Shown: piece after piece, positions 1-8,134 of the stretch
Position numbering within the stretch: position 1 is the first letter of the stretch
Layout of the letters: each line of letters starts with the position of its first letter
Made by a program: the position numbers and the translations under genes
The notes under the pieces: generated by a model
Told to the model about the DNA's origin: nothing
What the model saw: the letters and a program-made list of their open reading frames with translations, nothing else
Database searches by the model: none
Assembly (NCBI RefSeq): GCF_014947265.1
Contig: NZ_JADCNK010000024.1
Span: 15,933 to 79,932, forward strand
Direction: 5' to 3'
Origin: Pedobacter sp014947265
GTDB lineage: Bacteria; Bacteroidota; Bacteroidia; Sphingobacteriales; Sphingobacteriaceae
Length of the DNA: 64,000 bases

Positions 1-327
1 ATTTAAGATAAAAAGTTTAAGTTCTACTTCCCCAACAGGATCTTTGGTTACCTTATAAAAGTGGTTAACCGATGTGATCATTTTCCTTACTTTTACCAAT
101 GCCTCTTTGGCATTTAGCTTTTTCAGTTCCTGAACCTGTTCCTCAACATCAGCTTTAATCCTTTCTTTCCGATCTTCTAAATCGCTTTCATCCTCTAATA
201 ATTTATAATGAAGGTGTTCAGTGAGCACTTTATCTTTAGCTAACAAGCGCAATAACAGCTTGTCCTTTTCTTTAACAGGCAGTTCAGTAATAGCGGTTTT
301 TAAGTCTTTGTGCTCTGACAACTTCAT
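1..327 (-). CDS. Conserved hypothetical protein, 3' end outside window
   Basis: The reading frame opens with ATG at 325-327 and stays open to the window edge, giving about 109 residues. The visible part is strongly charged and helical (Lys/Glu-rich, likely coiled coil around residues 45-80) and has no signal peptide or catalytic motif that I recognise. Its ATG follows the galE stop codon directly (TAA then ATG), so it is probably co-transcribed and translationally coupled with galE. I cannot assign a function. Confidence 0.7.
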   Translation of the reverse strand, partial: MKLSEHKDLKTAITELPVKEKDKLLLRLLAKDKVLTEHLHYKLLEDESDLEDRKERIKADVEEQVQELKKLNAKEALVKVRKMITSVNHFYKVTKDPVGEVELKLFILN

Positions 328-1350
328 TTAAAAAGGGTTAGTCTTAATGTATTTTTCCCACTCCCAGGCAGAGCGCATCATTTCATTGATATCCAGATTG
401 GCTTTCCAGCCCAGTTCGTTATTCGCTTTTTGTACATCGCCATAAATCTGAACAATATCTCCCGCCCTTCTCGGACCGATTTTATAATCCAGTTTTTCGC
501 CATTTACTTTTTCGAAAGCGGCAATAATCTCTAAAACTGAAGATCCTTTACCAGTACCGATATTGAAAACATCATAGTTACCGTTCGGGTTTCCATCTTC
601 TAATTTTTTAATAGCGGCAACGTGTGCTTTTGCCAGATCAACCACATGGACATAATCGCGGATAGCAGAACCATCTGGCGTGTCGTAATCATTTCCGTAA
701 ACGGTAATCGGACCACGTTTTCCAATAGCAGATTGAGTAATAAACGGAACAAGGTTTGCCGGAATACCATTTGGCAGTTCACCGATCAAAGCAGTTTCGT
801 GGGCACCAACCGGGTTAAAGTAACGCAAAGCGATTACACTTAAATCAGGTGTTACCGCAGCAGTTTCTGCCAGTATTTCTTCAGCGATCTGTTTGGTATT
901 TCCATAAGGAGATTCTGCTTTCTGAACCGATGCAGCTTCGGTTACCGGTAAAGTGTCTGGCTGGCCATAAACGGTACATGAGGAAGAAAACACGAAATTA
1001 ATTTTCCTGTTAAATGAAATTAGCAGGTTAATCAATCCATAAAAGTTATTCTTATAATATTTTAATGGTTTTTCTACCGATTCGCCAACCGCTTTTGAAG
1101 CCGCAAAATGGATAATTCCATCGATATCGTTGTGGTTTTCTGCAAATTCCTGTACCGCTTTTTCATCCTGAAGATCAATTTCATGAAAATCGAACCATTT
1201 GCCGGTAATGGCATGTAGTTGGTTTAAAATTTTGATATTCGAGTTTGAAAGATTATCTACAATTACAACTTCATATCCTGCGTTGTGTAATTCTACAGCT
1301 GTGTGCGAACCTATGTACCCTGTTCCACCAGTAACTAATATTTTTGCCAT
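328..1350 (-). CDS. galE: UDP-glucose 4-epimerase
   Basis: Short-chain dehydrogenase/reductase that interconverts UDP-glucose and UDP-galactose using bound NAD, in the cytoplasm; it supplies sugars for polysaccharide and LPS and completes the Leloir pathway. The 340 residues are full length for GalE. The N-terminal nucleotide motif TGGTGYIG is at residues 7-14, a catalytic serine lies in the SSSC stretch near 122-125, and the YxxxK pair is Tyr149/Lys153. The ATG start precedes the Rossmann motif by the usual few residues. The gene is followed without a gap by the partial hypothetical gene at the window edge. Confidence 0.96.
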   Translation of the reverse strand: MAKILVTGGTGYIGSHTAVELHNAGYEVVIVDNLSNSNIKILNQLHAITGKWFDFHEIDLQDEKAVQEFAENHNDIDGIIHFAASKAVGESVEKPLKYYKNNFYGLINLLISFNRKINFVFSSSCTVYGQPDTLPVTEAASVQKAESPYGNTKQIAEEILAETAAVTPDLSVIALRYFNPVGAHETALIGELPNGIPANLVPFITQSAIGKRGPITVYGNDYDTPDGSAIRDYVHVVDLAKAHVAAIKKLEDGNPNGNYDVFNIGTGKGSSVLEIIAAFEKVNGEKLDYKIGPRRAGDIVQIYGDVQKANNELGWKANLDINEMMRSAWEWEKYIKTNPF

Positions 1351-1613
1351 TTTAACGGTTAAATCTTTATGTTCTATTTTTCCAATGCCTCTGAAGGCAA
1401 TGATTTAAAGTATTCGTATGTAATTTTTAATCCTTCCGCACGTCCAATTTTGGTTCTCAGCCCAGTATCTCCTTAGCTTATATTTTTTTATTTTGTTTAG
1501 CTATAGGCCAATCAGCGAAGTCTATTTATTTAGTTGAATACTAAGTAAAATCGCAAGGCGTCCATATATTTTTAAGCTTTTTAAATATATTCGTTTTATC
1601 TTGGCACGAAGAT

Positions 1614-2861
1614 ATGAAATTACTTTACATCATCGGAATCTGGGCTTATACTTTAATCATCAGGATATTCTCATTATTTAATCCTAAGGCTAAACTTTTT
1701 ATCAATGGGCGCAAAAATATCTTTACCATAATTGCCCGGAAAATTAATCCTGCCGAAAAACATATATGGTTTCATTTTGCTTCTTTAGGCGAATTTGAAC
1801 AAGGCAGACCCGTTTTAGAAAAAATAAAAACCCTTTATCCTGCGAAAAAAATTATAGTTACTTTTTTTTCTCCCTCGGGATATGAAATTAGGAAAAATTA
1901 TGCACTGGCAGACGTATTTTATCTCCCCATTGATACTGCCACTAATGCTAAACGTTTTATAGCTTGCATTAATCCTGAAATGGCGATTTTTACTAAATAC
2001 GAATTTTGGCATTTCTATTTTCAGGAATTAAAAGATCAGGGTATTCCTTTATATGTCATTTCTGGCATTTTTAGAGAAGGTCAGGCATTTTTTAAATGGT
2101 ATGGCGGTTTTTACCGCAATATTTTAAAATCTGTTACTTACTTTTTCGTACAAAATAAAGAGAGTGAAAACCTTTTAAAATCAATCGGTTTAAATAATGT
2201 AACCATTAATGGCGATACCCGTTTCGACCGTGTTTACGAAAATGCACAATCACCGAAATCGCTTCCCCTTATCGAAGGCTTTATTGGCAACTCACCTACT
2301 TTAGTTTGCGGAAGCACCTGGCCGGAAGATGAGAAAATATTATCGGCCCTGCCAGAAAAATACCCTAACTGGAAGTTTATTATTGCCCCACATGAGATTC
2401 ACGAAAGCCATATCGAAAGTATAGAGAAGCAGTTTTCAGTTAACAGTGTGCGGTTTTCAATTTTCAGTTCTCACTTGAATGTTGACAGTTCTCATATCTC
2501 AGATCTAAAATCTCAAATCTTAATAATCGATAACATCGGTATGCTTTCCTCATTATATCAATACGGAAAAGTGGCTTACATTGGCGGCGGTTTTGGAACA
2601 GGTATCCATAATACTTTAGAAGCCGCAGCATTTTGTCTACCTGTAATTTTCGGACCTAAATATGATAAATTTCAGGAAGCAAAAGATCTCATTGCTATTG
2701 GTGCAGCGAAAAGCATCAGCTCCACAACTGATTTAATTAATGCGTTTGAAGGTTTCGTAGAAAATCAAGATGCTGCAGACCAGGCCAAAAGATATGTTGC
2801 AAATAAAAAAGGGGCAACTGATCAGATTATTTCGATGATTACGAAATCAGATCGGACTTAG
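1614..2861 (+). CDS. waaA: 3-deoxy-D-manno-octulosonic acid (Kdo) transferase
   Basis: Membrane-anchored GT30 glycosyltransferase that adds Kdo from CMP-Kdo to the lipid A precursor at the inner face of the cytoplasmic membrane. At 415 residues it is the usual length. A hydrophobic N-terminal anchor (about residues 3-22) is followed by the GT-B N-domain with the ASLGE motif, whose Glu60 matches the catalytic base of the family. A glycine-rich GGGFGTGIHNTLE stretch in the C-domain fits the nucleotide-sugar site. A TATCTTGG sequence about 15 bases before the ATG resembles a weak -7 element. The 3' end overlaps the convergent gluconokinase gene by 23 bp. Whether it adds one or several Kdo units cannot be told. 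Confidence 0.93.
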   Translation: MKLLYIIGIWAYTLIIRIFSLFNPKAKLFINGRKNIFTIIARKINPAEKHIWFHFASLGEFEQGRPVLEKIKTLYPAKKIIVTFFSPSGYEIRKNYALADVFYLPIDTATNAKRFIACINPEMAIFTKYEFWHFYFQELKDQGIPLYVISGIFREGQAFFKWYGGFYRNILKSVTYFFVQNKESENLLKSIGLNNVTINGDTRFDRVYENAQSPKSLPLIEGFIGNSPTLVCGSTWPEDEKILSALPEKYPNWKFIIAPHEIHESHIESIEKQFSVNSVRFSIFSSHLNVDSSHISDLKSQILIIDNIGMLSSLYQYGKVAYIGGGFGTGIHNTLEAAAFCLPVIFGPKYDKFQEAKDLIAIGAAKSISSTTDLINAFEGFVENQDAADQAKRYVANKKGATDQIISMITKSDRT

Positions 2862-3345
2862 CAATTTCTTCAACAATTTCGGGAATACTTTGATCGATTG
2901 AAATCGTTACTACATCCTGCTCATCACTCAGTGGTTCTTCTAATGTATCAAACTGGCTTTTTAATAAGGTTGAAGGCATATATTGGTGAGAACGTTTAAC
3001 AATACGATCGTGAATTAAATCGAAACTTCCTTTTAAATAAACAAACCGGATATTGGTATTATCTGTTCTCAGCAAATTGCGGTACGATTTCTTAAGTGCA
3101 GAACAAGCAATAATGCAACTTGTACCATGAGCCACATGTTCGCGCCCAACTTTCGCAATCAGCAGTAGCCAATCTAAACGGTCGGCATCTGTTAAGGGAA
3201 TCCCCGCAGCCATTTTATCTACATTCCGCTGTGAATGCAGGTTATCGCCATCTATAAATTCAGCATTTATTCTTGGTGCCAAAGCCTTTCCGATAACCGT
3301 TTTACCACTTCCAGATACCCCCATTAAAATGATAAAGTTCGCCAT
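2839..3345 (-). CDS. gntK: Gluconokinase, GntK type
   Basis: Phosphorylates D-gluconate to 6-phosphogluconate for the pentose phosphate or Entner-Doudoroff route. The 168-residue length is typical of the small P-loop gluconokinases. The Walker A motif GVSGSGKT is at residues 9-16, followed by a DGDNLH segment and an ACSALKKSYR segment characteristic of GntK rather than of shikimate kinase. It lies 14 bp downstream of hemH on the same strand and is probably read through from it, although the two functions are unrelated. No gluconate permease or dehydrogenase is nearby. Confidence 0.92.
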   Translation of the reverse strand: MANFIILMGVSGSGKTVIGKALAPRINAEFIDGDNLHSQRNVDKMAAGIPLTDADRLDWLLLIAKVGREHVAHGTSCIIACSALKKSYRNLLRTDNTNIRFVYLKGSFDLIHDRIVKRSHQYMPSTLLKSQFDTLEEPLSDEQDVVTISIDQSIPEIVEEIAKSDLIS

Positions 3346-3359
3346 CTTTAAATCTAAGA

Positions 3360-4370
3360 CTATTTAACCATTCCGGCAAGTGCCTCAATAAAAACGGGGC
3401 TATCGTTTAAACTTTCTACCAACTGAACATGTTCGCCACCCAAGGCCTTAAACTCTTCATGGTATTCTACCGTGATTTCGTAAAGCGTTTCCAGGCAATC
3501 GGCTACAAAAGCAGGACTAAAAACCAAAAGGCGTTTTTTGCCTTCGGCGGCCAACTTCTTTAATACATCTGTAGTGTATGGCTGCACCCATGGCTCTTTA
3601 CCTAAACGCGATTGGAAACAAACGGTATATTGATCTCTCGATAGGTTTAATTCTTTGGCAATTAACCTGGCCGTATCATGCCCCTGTGCAGAATAACAAA
3701 ATTTATTGGTATCGTTTAATGTCTGGCAGCAATCGGCACTTTTTAAACAGTAACTTCCGGTATGATCGCACTTTAACAACTGCCGTTCCGGCAAACCGTG
3801 GAAACTGAACAACACGTGATCATAACTTTCTACATGATGTTTTTTAGCATTTTCTGCAAAAACTTTAATCATCAATTCGTTATCATGAAATGAATTCACA
3901 AACGAAATCGGTGGTACGGTTTGCCATTTGCTCACCAATTCCATTACCAGTTGCATTACCGAACCAGTACTCGCAGAAGCATATTGCGGAAACATTGGGA
4001 TAACCTGTATACTTTCTACCAAACCTGCTTTTAAGTTTGCCAACGCCGAAGCAATGGATGGGCTTTGGTAGCGCATAGCTAACTCGACATGGTAGCCTTC
4101 ACCTAGCCTTTCCTGAAGCATTTTAGCTTGTAACCTACTGTAAAACAACAATGGTGAACCATTCTCGTTCCAGATTTCTTTGTATAATTTTGCAGTTTTA
4201 GGACTACGGAAGGGAACAATAATACCTTTAACCAATAATGTTCTGTTCAACTTCGGAATATCGATTACCCTTTCGTCCATTAAAAATTGGTCTAAGTATT
4301 TTCTAACGTCAGCCGTTGCCGGACTATCAGGCGTTCCTAAGTTTACCAGTAAAATTCCCTTTTTGCTCAT
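3360..4370 (-). CDS. hemH: Ferrochelatase
   Basis: Inserts ferrous iron into protoporphyrin IX, the last step of protoheme synthesis. The 336 residues cover one complete ferrochelatase fold: the N-terminal VNLGTPDSP signature at residues 9-17, a central SFHGLPERQL segment with the metal-site histidine, and a C-terminal SPAFVADCLETLYEI segment holding the conserved glutamate. A cysteine-rich patch (SYCLKSADCCQTL) follows the histidine. Bacterial ferrochelatases sometimes carry extra cysteines there, but an iron-sulfur cluster cannot be claimed from sequence. Other heme genes are not in the window. Confidence 0.95.
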   Translation of the reverse strand: MSKKGILLVNLGTPDSPATADVRKYLDQFLMDERVIDIPKLNRTLLVKGIIVPFRSPKTAKLYKEIWNENGSPLLFYSRLQAKMLQERLGEGYHVELAMRYQSPSIASALANLKAGLVESIQVIPMFPQYASASTGSVMQLVMELVSKWQTVPPISFVNSFHDNELMIKVFAENAKKHHVESYDHVLFSFHGLPERQLLKCDHTGSYCLKSADCCQTLNDTNKFCYSAQGHDTARLIAKELNLSRDQYTVCFQSRLGKEPWVQPYTTDVLKKLAAEGKKRLLVFSPAFVADCLETLYEITVEYHEEFKALGGEHVQLVESLNDSPVFIEALAGMVK

Positions 4371-4785
4371 GTATACAAGAATATGTTTTGTGGCGCAAAT
4401 ATCGCCTTTTTATTGTTTTTTACCTATGTTAAAAATATGATGGCCGACATTTTTCGGTCAAAATATATTGTATTTGTTTCTTATTTACTAGAAAAGCAAA
4501 TGCAGCAAGTCTATTTAAGCGTAGCCCTGCCTTCCCTACAATCTTTTTGTGATTGGTAATGCATTTTTAAACGTTTATACCACAAAAAGGATTTTCGTAC
4601 AGTCAGGTTTATGAACCTGGTTTTGTGCAGGTTTTCTAACGTTTTTAAACCCAACTTAGGTGTGTTTTTGGGATGCTGTAAGATATTACCATCTGACAGT
4701 TAGAATAAATAAAAGATCATTAGGGAAATCGAAAGATGGTTAATTTAGTGTCAGACGGCAACATCCGACACCACAACTAATGATA
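4371..4785. other. Intergenic region of 415 bp
   Basis: No credible coding sequence was seen between the ferrochelatase start and the crtW stop. The region holds one copy of the dispersed hairpin repeat (listed separately, 4521-4610). Near 4750-4775 there is a weak GTGTC...GACAC dyad downstream of crtW without a T-run, which may be a poor terminator. Confidence 0.6.
4521..4610 (-). repeat. Dispersed intergenic hairpin element, copy 1
   Basis: On the minus strand it begins with AAACCTGACTG, continues to AAAATCCTTTTTGTG, and after a variable core ends with CACAAAAAGATTG and GGCAGGGC. The ATCCTTTTTGTG and CACAAAAAGATT segments pair with each other as an inner stem. The same terminal blocks recur at six other places in this window. 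Confidence 0.6.
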
Positions 4786-5502
4786 TTATCTTTTCGTTTT
4801 ATACAGCTGCCACCAGGGCATACCTGGTTTTTGATGGTGTTCGAAGTGGTAACCAAAAAAGTAACAGGTTATAAAAGCTACAAAATGATTTTTCTTTAAA
4901 GTAGTAGAATGGTATTCGTTATCGTGTTCACCTTTGTGCGGCAAATAGGTTCCGAAATAAAACAGTTGAAAAGTACTTAATAAGGATGGCAGTACCCAAA
5001 ATAACAGCAGGTTCTTTTCAGCAACCCAGATTTTCAAAACATTAAAAGCTATGGCCATAATTACCAATTGAATAATGGTGACATAATTTAGCATGAAACG
5101 GAAATACCATTTCCAAAAGCCATGTGGTGCAAAATCCGGATCGTTTTCGGTATGTACATGCTTGTGGTGTTGGTGATGTTTTGTGTACAAATGGTTATAA
5201 AAAAAACCTGCGTAAAGAAAAACGGAAAGATAACCAATAAAATTATTGGCCTTTTGGTTCGGCGATATTGTTCCGTGCATCGCATCGTGGGCGGTAATAA
5301 ACAAACCTGTGTACAAATGCATCTGAACGAAAACCATCAGATAAACCAAAGGATTGTTCCAGTTAAAATGCCAGTTTAATAAGAAAAAGAGAGAAATAAA
5401 CCAACAGGCCATTACGGTTAACGCAACCAGAATTCCGGTATATGGGTTTACAGCTTTTGATTTATGGTTTTGTAGATTTAAAAATCCCTGTTCAATTGGC
5501 AT
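4786..5502 (-). CDS. crtW: Beta-carotene ketolase, CrtW family
   Basis: Membrane di-iron oxygenase that adds a 4-keto group to a beta-ionone ring of carotenoids. From the ATG at 5502 it has 238 residues. The three histidine boxes are HDAMH (residues 72-76), HHQHH (109-113) and HFEHH near the C-terminus followed by PGMPWWQL, the CrtW-type ending. FYFGTYLPH is also typical of CrtW and separates it from CrtZ hydroxylases and ordinary acyl desaturases. Several transmembrane helices lie between the boxes. A TTG at 5517 could start five codons earlier and overlap the upstream gene. I prefer the ATG 7 nt after the upstream stop. It is last in a run with ispH and a cysteine hydrolase. Confidence 0.88.
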   Translation of the reverse strand: MPIEQGFLNLQNHKSKAVNPYTGILVALTVMACWFISLFFLLNWHFNWNNPLVYLMVFVQMHLYTGLFITAHDAMHGTISPNQKANNFIGYLSVFLYAGFFYNHLYTKHHQHHKHVHTENDPDFAPHGFWKWYFRFMLNYVTIIQLVIMAIAFNVLKIWVAEKNLLLFWVLPSLLSTFQLFYFGTYLPHKGEHDNEYHSTTLKKNHFVAFITCYFFGYHFEHHQKPGMPWWQLYKTKR

Positions 5503-5509
5503 ATCACTC

Positions 5510-6052
5510 TTAAGCAAATAAAGTAAGTAGATCTTTAGTTCTTATAACTTGAATTTTAAAGTTTGTTGGAGTCATTTCACGCCAGAGCCAATTGTAATGC
5601 TCAATTACTTTAGGAGCAGTTAAATGTGGCCGGTCTGCAGTTGTATGGGCATCTTCCACAACAGTTACTTCATAATCCCTACTAACAGCCGACTTAACTG
5701 TTGCATCAATACAAAAATCGGTCGCACAGCCAGTAACAAATATTTCTGTAATATTACTTTGGGCTAGGGTATGATGCAAATTTGTATTATAAAATGCGTC
5801 GTTAGCTGATTTTGAAACGATATCATCAGCAGGACTGGTGACTAATTCTGGCAAGAGTTCCCAATCAAAGGTATTTGGTAAAAATATATTTTCTTTAGTA
5901 CCATCATGTTGGACAAAAATCACTTTATAATTATTCATCCTAAAATAATGTGATAATTTATTTATCCTCTCAATTACACCTAAAGTATCATAACGCAAAG
6001 TGTAAGGTTTAAAACTACCAATCTGCATATCTATTATCAGCAAGGCTTTCAT
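5510..6052 (-). CDS. Isochorismatase-family cysteine hydrolase
   Basis: Alpha/beta hydrolase of the isochorismatase/nicotinamidase superfamily, 180 residues. The catalytic triad is visible as Asp8 (IIDMQ), Lys81 and Cys114 in VTGCATDFC. The family hydrolyses amides such as nicotinamide, ureidoacrylate or N-carbamoyl compounds, or isochorismate. The sequence alone does not choose between these. It sits between ispH and crtW on the same strand with gaps of 37 and 7 bp, so it is probably in one transcript with isoprenoid genes, which none of the known activities explains. Confidence 0.85.
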   Translation of the reverse strand: MKALLIIDMQIGSFKPYTLRYDTLGVIERINKLSHYFRMNNYKVIFVQHDGTKENIFLPNTFDWELLPELVTSPADDIVSKSANDAFYNTNLHHTLAQSNITEIFVTGCATDFCIDATVKSAVSRDYEVTVVEDAHTTADRPHLTAPKVIEHYNWLWREMTPTNFKIQVIRTKDLLTLFA

Positions 6053-6089
6053 TAAATAATAAATATTAATTGATTAGTTCTTCTTATAA

Positions 6090-6941
6090 TTAGTATTTTT
6101 CTAATGCAGCCTTAACCTTTTCCATTAACCACATCGGTGTAGAAGTAGCTCCACAGATACCTACTTTATCATTTTCGTTAAACCAGGCCTGATCTAATTC
6201 TTCTACGTTAGAAATAAAGTAAGAATGGTCATTGTGTTTTTTACATACATCATAAAGCACTTTTCCATTAGATGATTTTTTGCCCGAAACGAAAACGATT
6301 TTATCGTAATGACCTACAAAATCTTCGAGTTCTTCGTATCGGTTAGATACTTGCCTGCAGATCGTATCATTAGCTTTTACTTCGTAACCGCGGCTTAATA
6401 ATTCATCTTTAATATGGTAGAATTTATCGGTGCTTTTAGTGGTTTGGCTATATAATGTAAATTTAGCAGGAAGCTCAACATTATCTAATTCAGCTAAATC
6501 TTGAAAAACAATGGCTTTACCATCTGTTTGACCTTGGAGGCCGATAACTTCGGCGTGACCGTGTTTCCCAAAAATAAGCACCTGCTCATCATCATCATGG
6601 GAATTTTTAATCCTGTTCTGCAATTTCAACACCACCGGGCAAGAAGCATCAATTAAAGTCAGGTTATTTTCTAAAGCCAGTTGATAGGTTGAAGGTGCTT
6701 CACCATGCGCCCTGATCAAAACCTTTTCGTTCCTTAAGTTTTTTAATACTTCGTGATCGATGATTTTTAATCCGCGATTGGTTAAACGCTCCACTTCTTC
6801 ATCATTATGAACGATATCGCCAAGGCAGTATAAATAACCTTCGTTATCCAGAATATCTTCAGCCATTTCTATGGCATATACTACCCCAAAGCAAAAGCCT
6901 GATGATTTATCGATGTTAACCTGTAAGTTTAAATTGCTCAT
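6090..6941 (-). CDS. ispH: 4-hydroxy-3-methylbut-2-enyl diphosphate reductase
   Basis: Iron-sulfur enzyme that makes IPP and DMAPP in the last step of the MEP isoprenoid pathway. The 283-residue protein shows the three cluster-binding cysteines expected of IspH: Cys17 (SGFCFGV), Cys101 (DASCPVV) and Cys195 (NDTICRQ). His and Glu residues of the substrate site are seen in RAHGEAPS and in the C-terminal GICGATSTPMW. It heads the run ispH - cysteine hydrolase - crtW. Placing precursor supply next to a carotenoid ketolase and near the cruF operon fits a pigment-related region. Confidence 0.96.
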   Translation of the reverse strand: MSNLNLQVNIDKSSGFCFGVVYAIEMAEDILDNEGYLYCLGDIVHNDEEVERLTNRGLKIIDHEVLKNLRNEKVLIRAHGEAPSTYQLALENNLTLIDASCPVVLKLQNRIKNSHDDDEQVLIFGKHGHAEVIGLQGQTDGKAIVFQDLAELDNVELPAKFTLYSQTTKSTDKFYHIKDELLSRGYEVKANDTICRQVSNRYEELEDFVGHYDKIVFVSGKKSSNGKVLYDVCKKHNDHSYFISNVEELDQAWFNENDKVGICGATSTPMWLMEKVKAALEKY

Positions 6942-6957
6942 TTGTTTTTAGGATTAG

Positions 6958-7239
6958 TTATTTATCGCCATAATGTCCCTTTGCAGAAATTACAAATACT
7001 GTAATAATCTCTTCATCGATCCTATAGACTAACCTATCTTTTTTATTTATCTGTCTCGACCAATAGCCTTAAAATTCAAATTTTAGTTTTTCAGGCTTAC
7101 CAACTCCTGATACTGGATGGATACTTAATTCTATAAAAATTTGCTGGAGTTTCTTTAATGAAGCCTGATCTCCAGATTTAAGTATGGCGGCCAACTGTTG
7201 TTTAGCCTGATCAGTAATATCTACAAAATACTTTCCCAT
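6958..7239 (-). pseudogene. YoeB/Txe-type toxin with in-frame stop
   Basis: One frame of 94 codons runs from ATG 7239 to TAA 6958, broken only by a TAA at codon 57 (7069-7071). The first part includes IHPVSGVGKPEKLKFEF. After the stop comes GYWSRQINKKDRLVYRI and later ISAKGHYGDK. Both halves match the RelE-superfamily YoeB/Txe plan (GxGKPExLK, SGxWSRRIxxxHRLVY, KGHY). A single base change (for example TCA to TAA at the serine before Gly-Tyr-Trp) would explain the break. The lost half carries the Arg, His/Asp and Tyr residues needed for mRNA cleavage, so the toxin is probably inactive. It overlaps the antitoxin stop by 19 bp, as in intact pairs. Confidence 0.8.
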
Positions 7240-7427
7240 ATATTATGAACATCCTTAATCCTGGTTAGACGTCCATTTTTTATATCCTCTTCCCCTTTAG
7301 CTATTTTATCTATAAATGTCGGACTGTAACTTTTTTCCTTTTTAAAAGATACATTCAACGCTTGTAACACGGCCTCAACTGCCAAAAGTTGTTTTTTAGT
7401 TTTAGGCTGTACGATTAGTGTTTCCAT
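7221..7427 (-). CDS. Antitoxin of a disrupted YoeB-like pair
   Basis: A 68-residue protein immediately upstream of, and overlapping, the broken YoeB/Txe toxin. It has a Lys-rich N-terminal half, and its C-terminal end carries an acidic helix (KGEEDIKNGR) followed by a short hydrophobic tail, the usual toxin-wrapping part. A family name such as DUF2683 or a Phd/YefM relative cannot be fixed by eye. The reading frame is intact, which fits the idea that antitoxin loss is selected against more strongly than toxin loss. Confidence 0.72.
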   Translation of the reverse strand: METLIVQPKTKKQLLAVEAVLQALNVSFKKEKSYSPTFIDKIAKGEEDIKNGRLTRIKDVHNIWESIL

Positions 7428-7459
7428 GTTATAAAGTTAATTAAAATAACACCACAAAA

Positions 7460-8134
7460 TTAAGCAAAAATATTTGTTCCGGTTGTCATGTATAAGACAA
7501 CAAAAAAGATTAACTGTGAAGCAAACATGGCTGTACCGATATATTTCTGTTGTTTTAAACCTAAAGCATAATAAAACTTCAACAAGATTACTGAAACGAT
7601 AAACCAGGCCACAAAATTTTGAACCGGAATTTCATGCCAATCCCACTGCCAATAGTTAAATTTCATGGCCACAGGTTCCAAAAAGAAATCAAAACCAACC
7701 AGTATAAAAGCGCCGAGTACAGAAGCCAGAATACTATTCCTGATTTTCATACTTTTCATCATTTGCCCAATGCTGAAAATAAGGATTACCCAATTTACGC
7801 CCATGAGTAGTGGAACCGCAGCAACTTTGTATCCCAACGTATCGCCATAATAATAGCTTCCAAATATTTTCCCAGTGTGCACGCCCAATACCTCGACTAA
7901 AAAGCCACAGAGAAATACACCCGAAACCAGCAACAATAATCTTTTCACATCCGCATTGTACGAAAAAAGAATTACGGCAAACATCAGCAATAAATGAAAA
8001 GGAATTAATTTGATAAAATAAGGCTGTGCAACTGGAATTAAGAAACCAAACAAGCCAACCAAATGAAAAATGACAATTATTGCAACTGCAATTCTTTTAA
8101 TCTTTAAATCGTTTTGATCGTTCTGCCCTTCCAT
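7460..8134 (-). CDS. cruF: Carotenoid 1,2-hydratase, CruF family
   Basis: Integral membrane protein of the carotenoid biosynthesis family (Pfam Caroten_synth), 224 residues with about seven hydrophobic helices. The family signature EVLGVHTGKIFGSYYYG is near residues 80-97, followed by the VPLLMGVNWV and FDFFLEPVAM segments. CruF adds water across the terminal psi-end double bond of gamma-carotene-type substrates, giving the 1'-hydroxyl found in myxol, saproxanthin and flexixanthin. Its start overlaps the end of the glycosyltransferase gene by 31 bp, so the pair is translationally coupled. It ends the acyltransferase - glycosyltransferase - cruF operon. Confidence 0.88.
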   Translation of the reverse strand: MEGQNDQNDLKIKRIAVAIIVIFHLVGLFGFLIPVAQPYFIKLIPFHLLLMFAVILFSYNADVKRLLLLVSGVFLCGFLVEVLGVHTGKIFGSYYYGDTLGYKVAAVPLLMGVNWVILIFSIGQMMKSMKIRNSILASVLGAFILVGFDFFLEPVAMKFNYWQWDWHEIPVQNFVAWFIVSVILLKFYYALGLKQQKYIGTAMFASQLIFFVVLYMTTGTNIFA

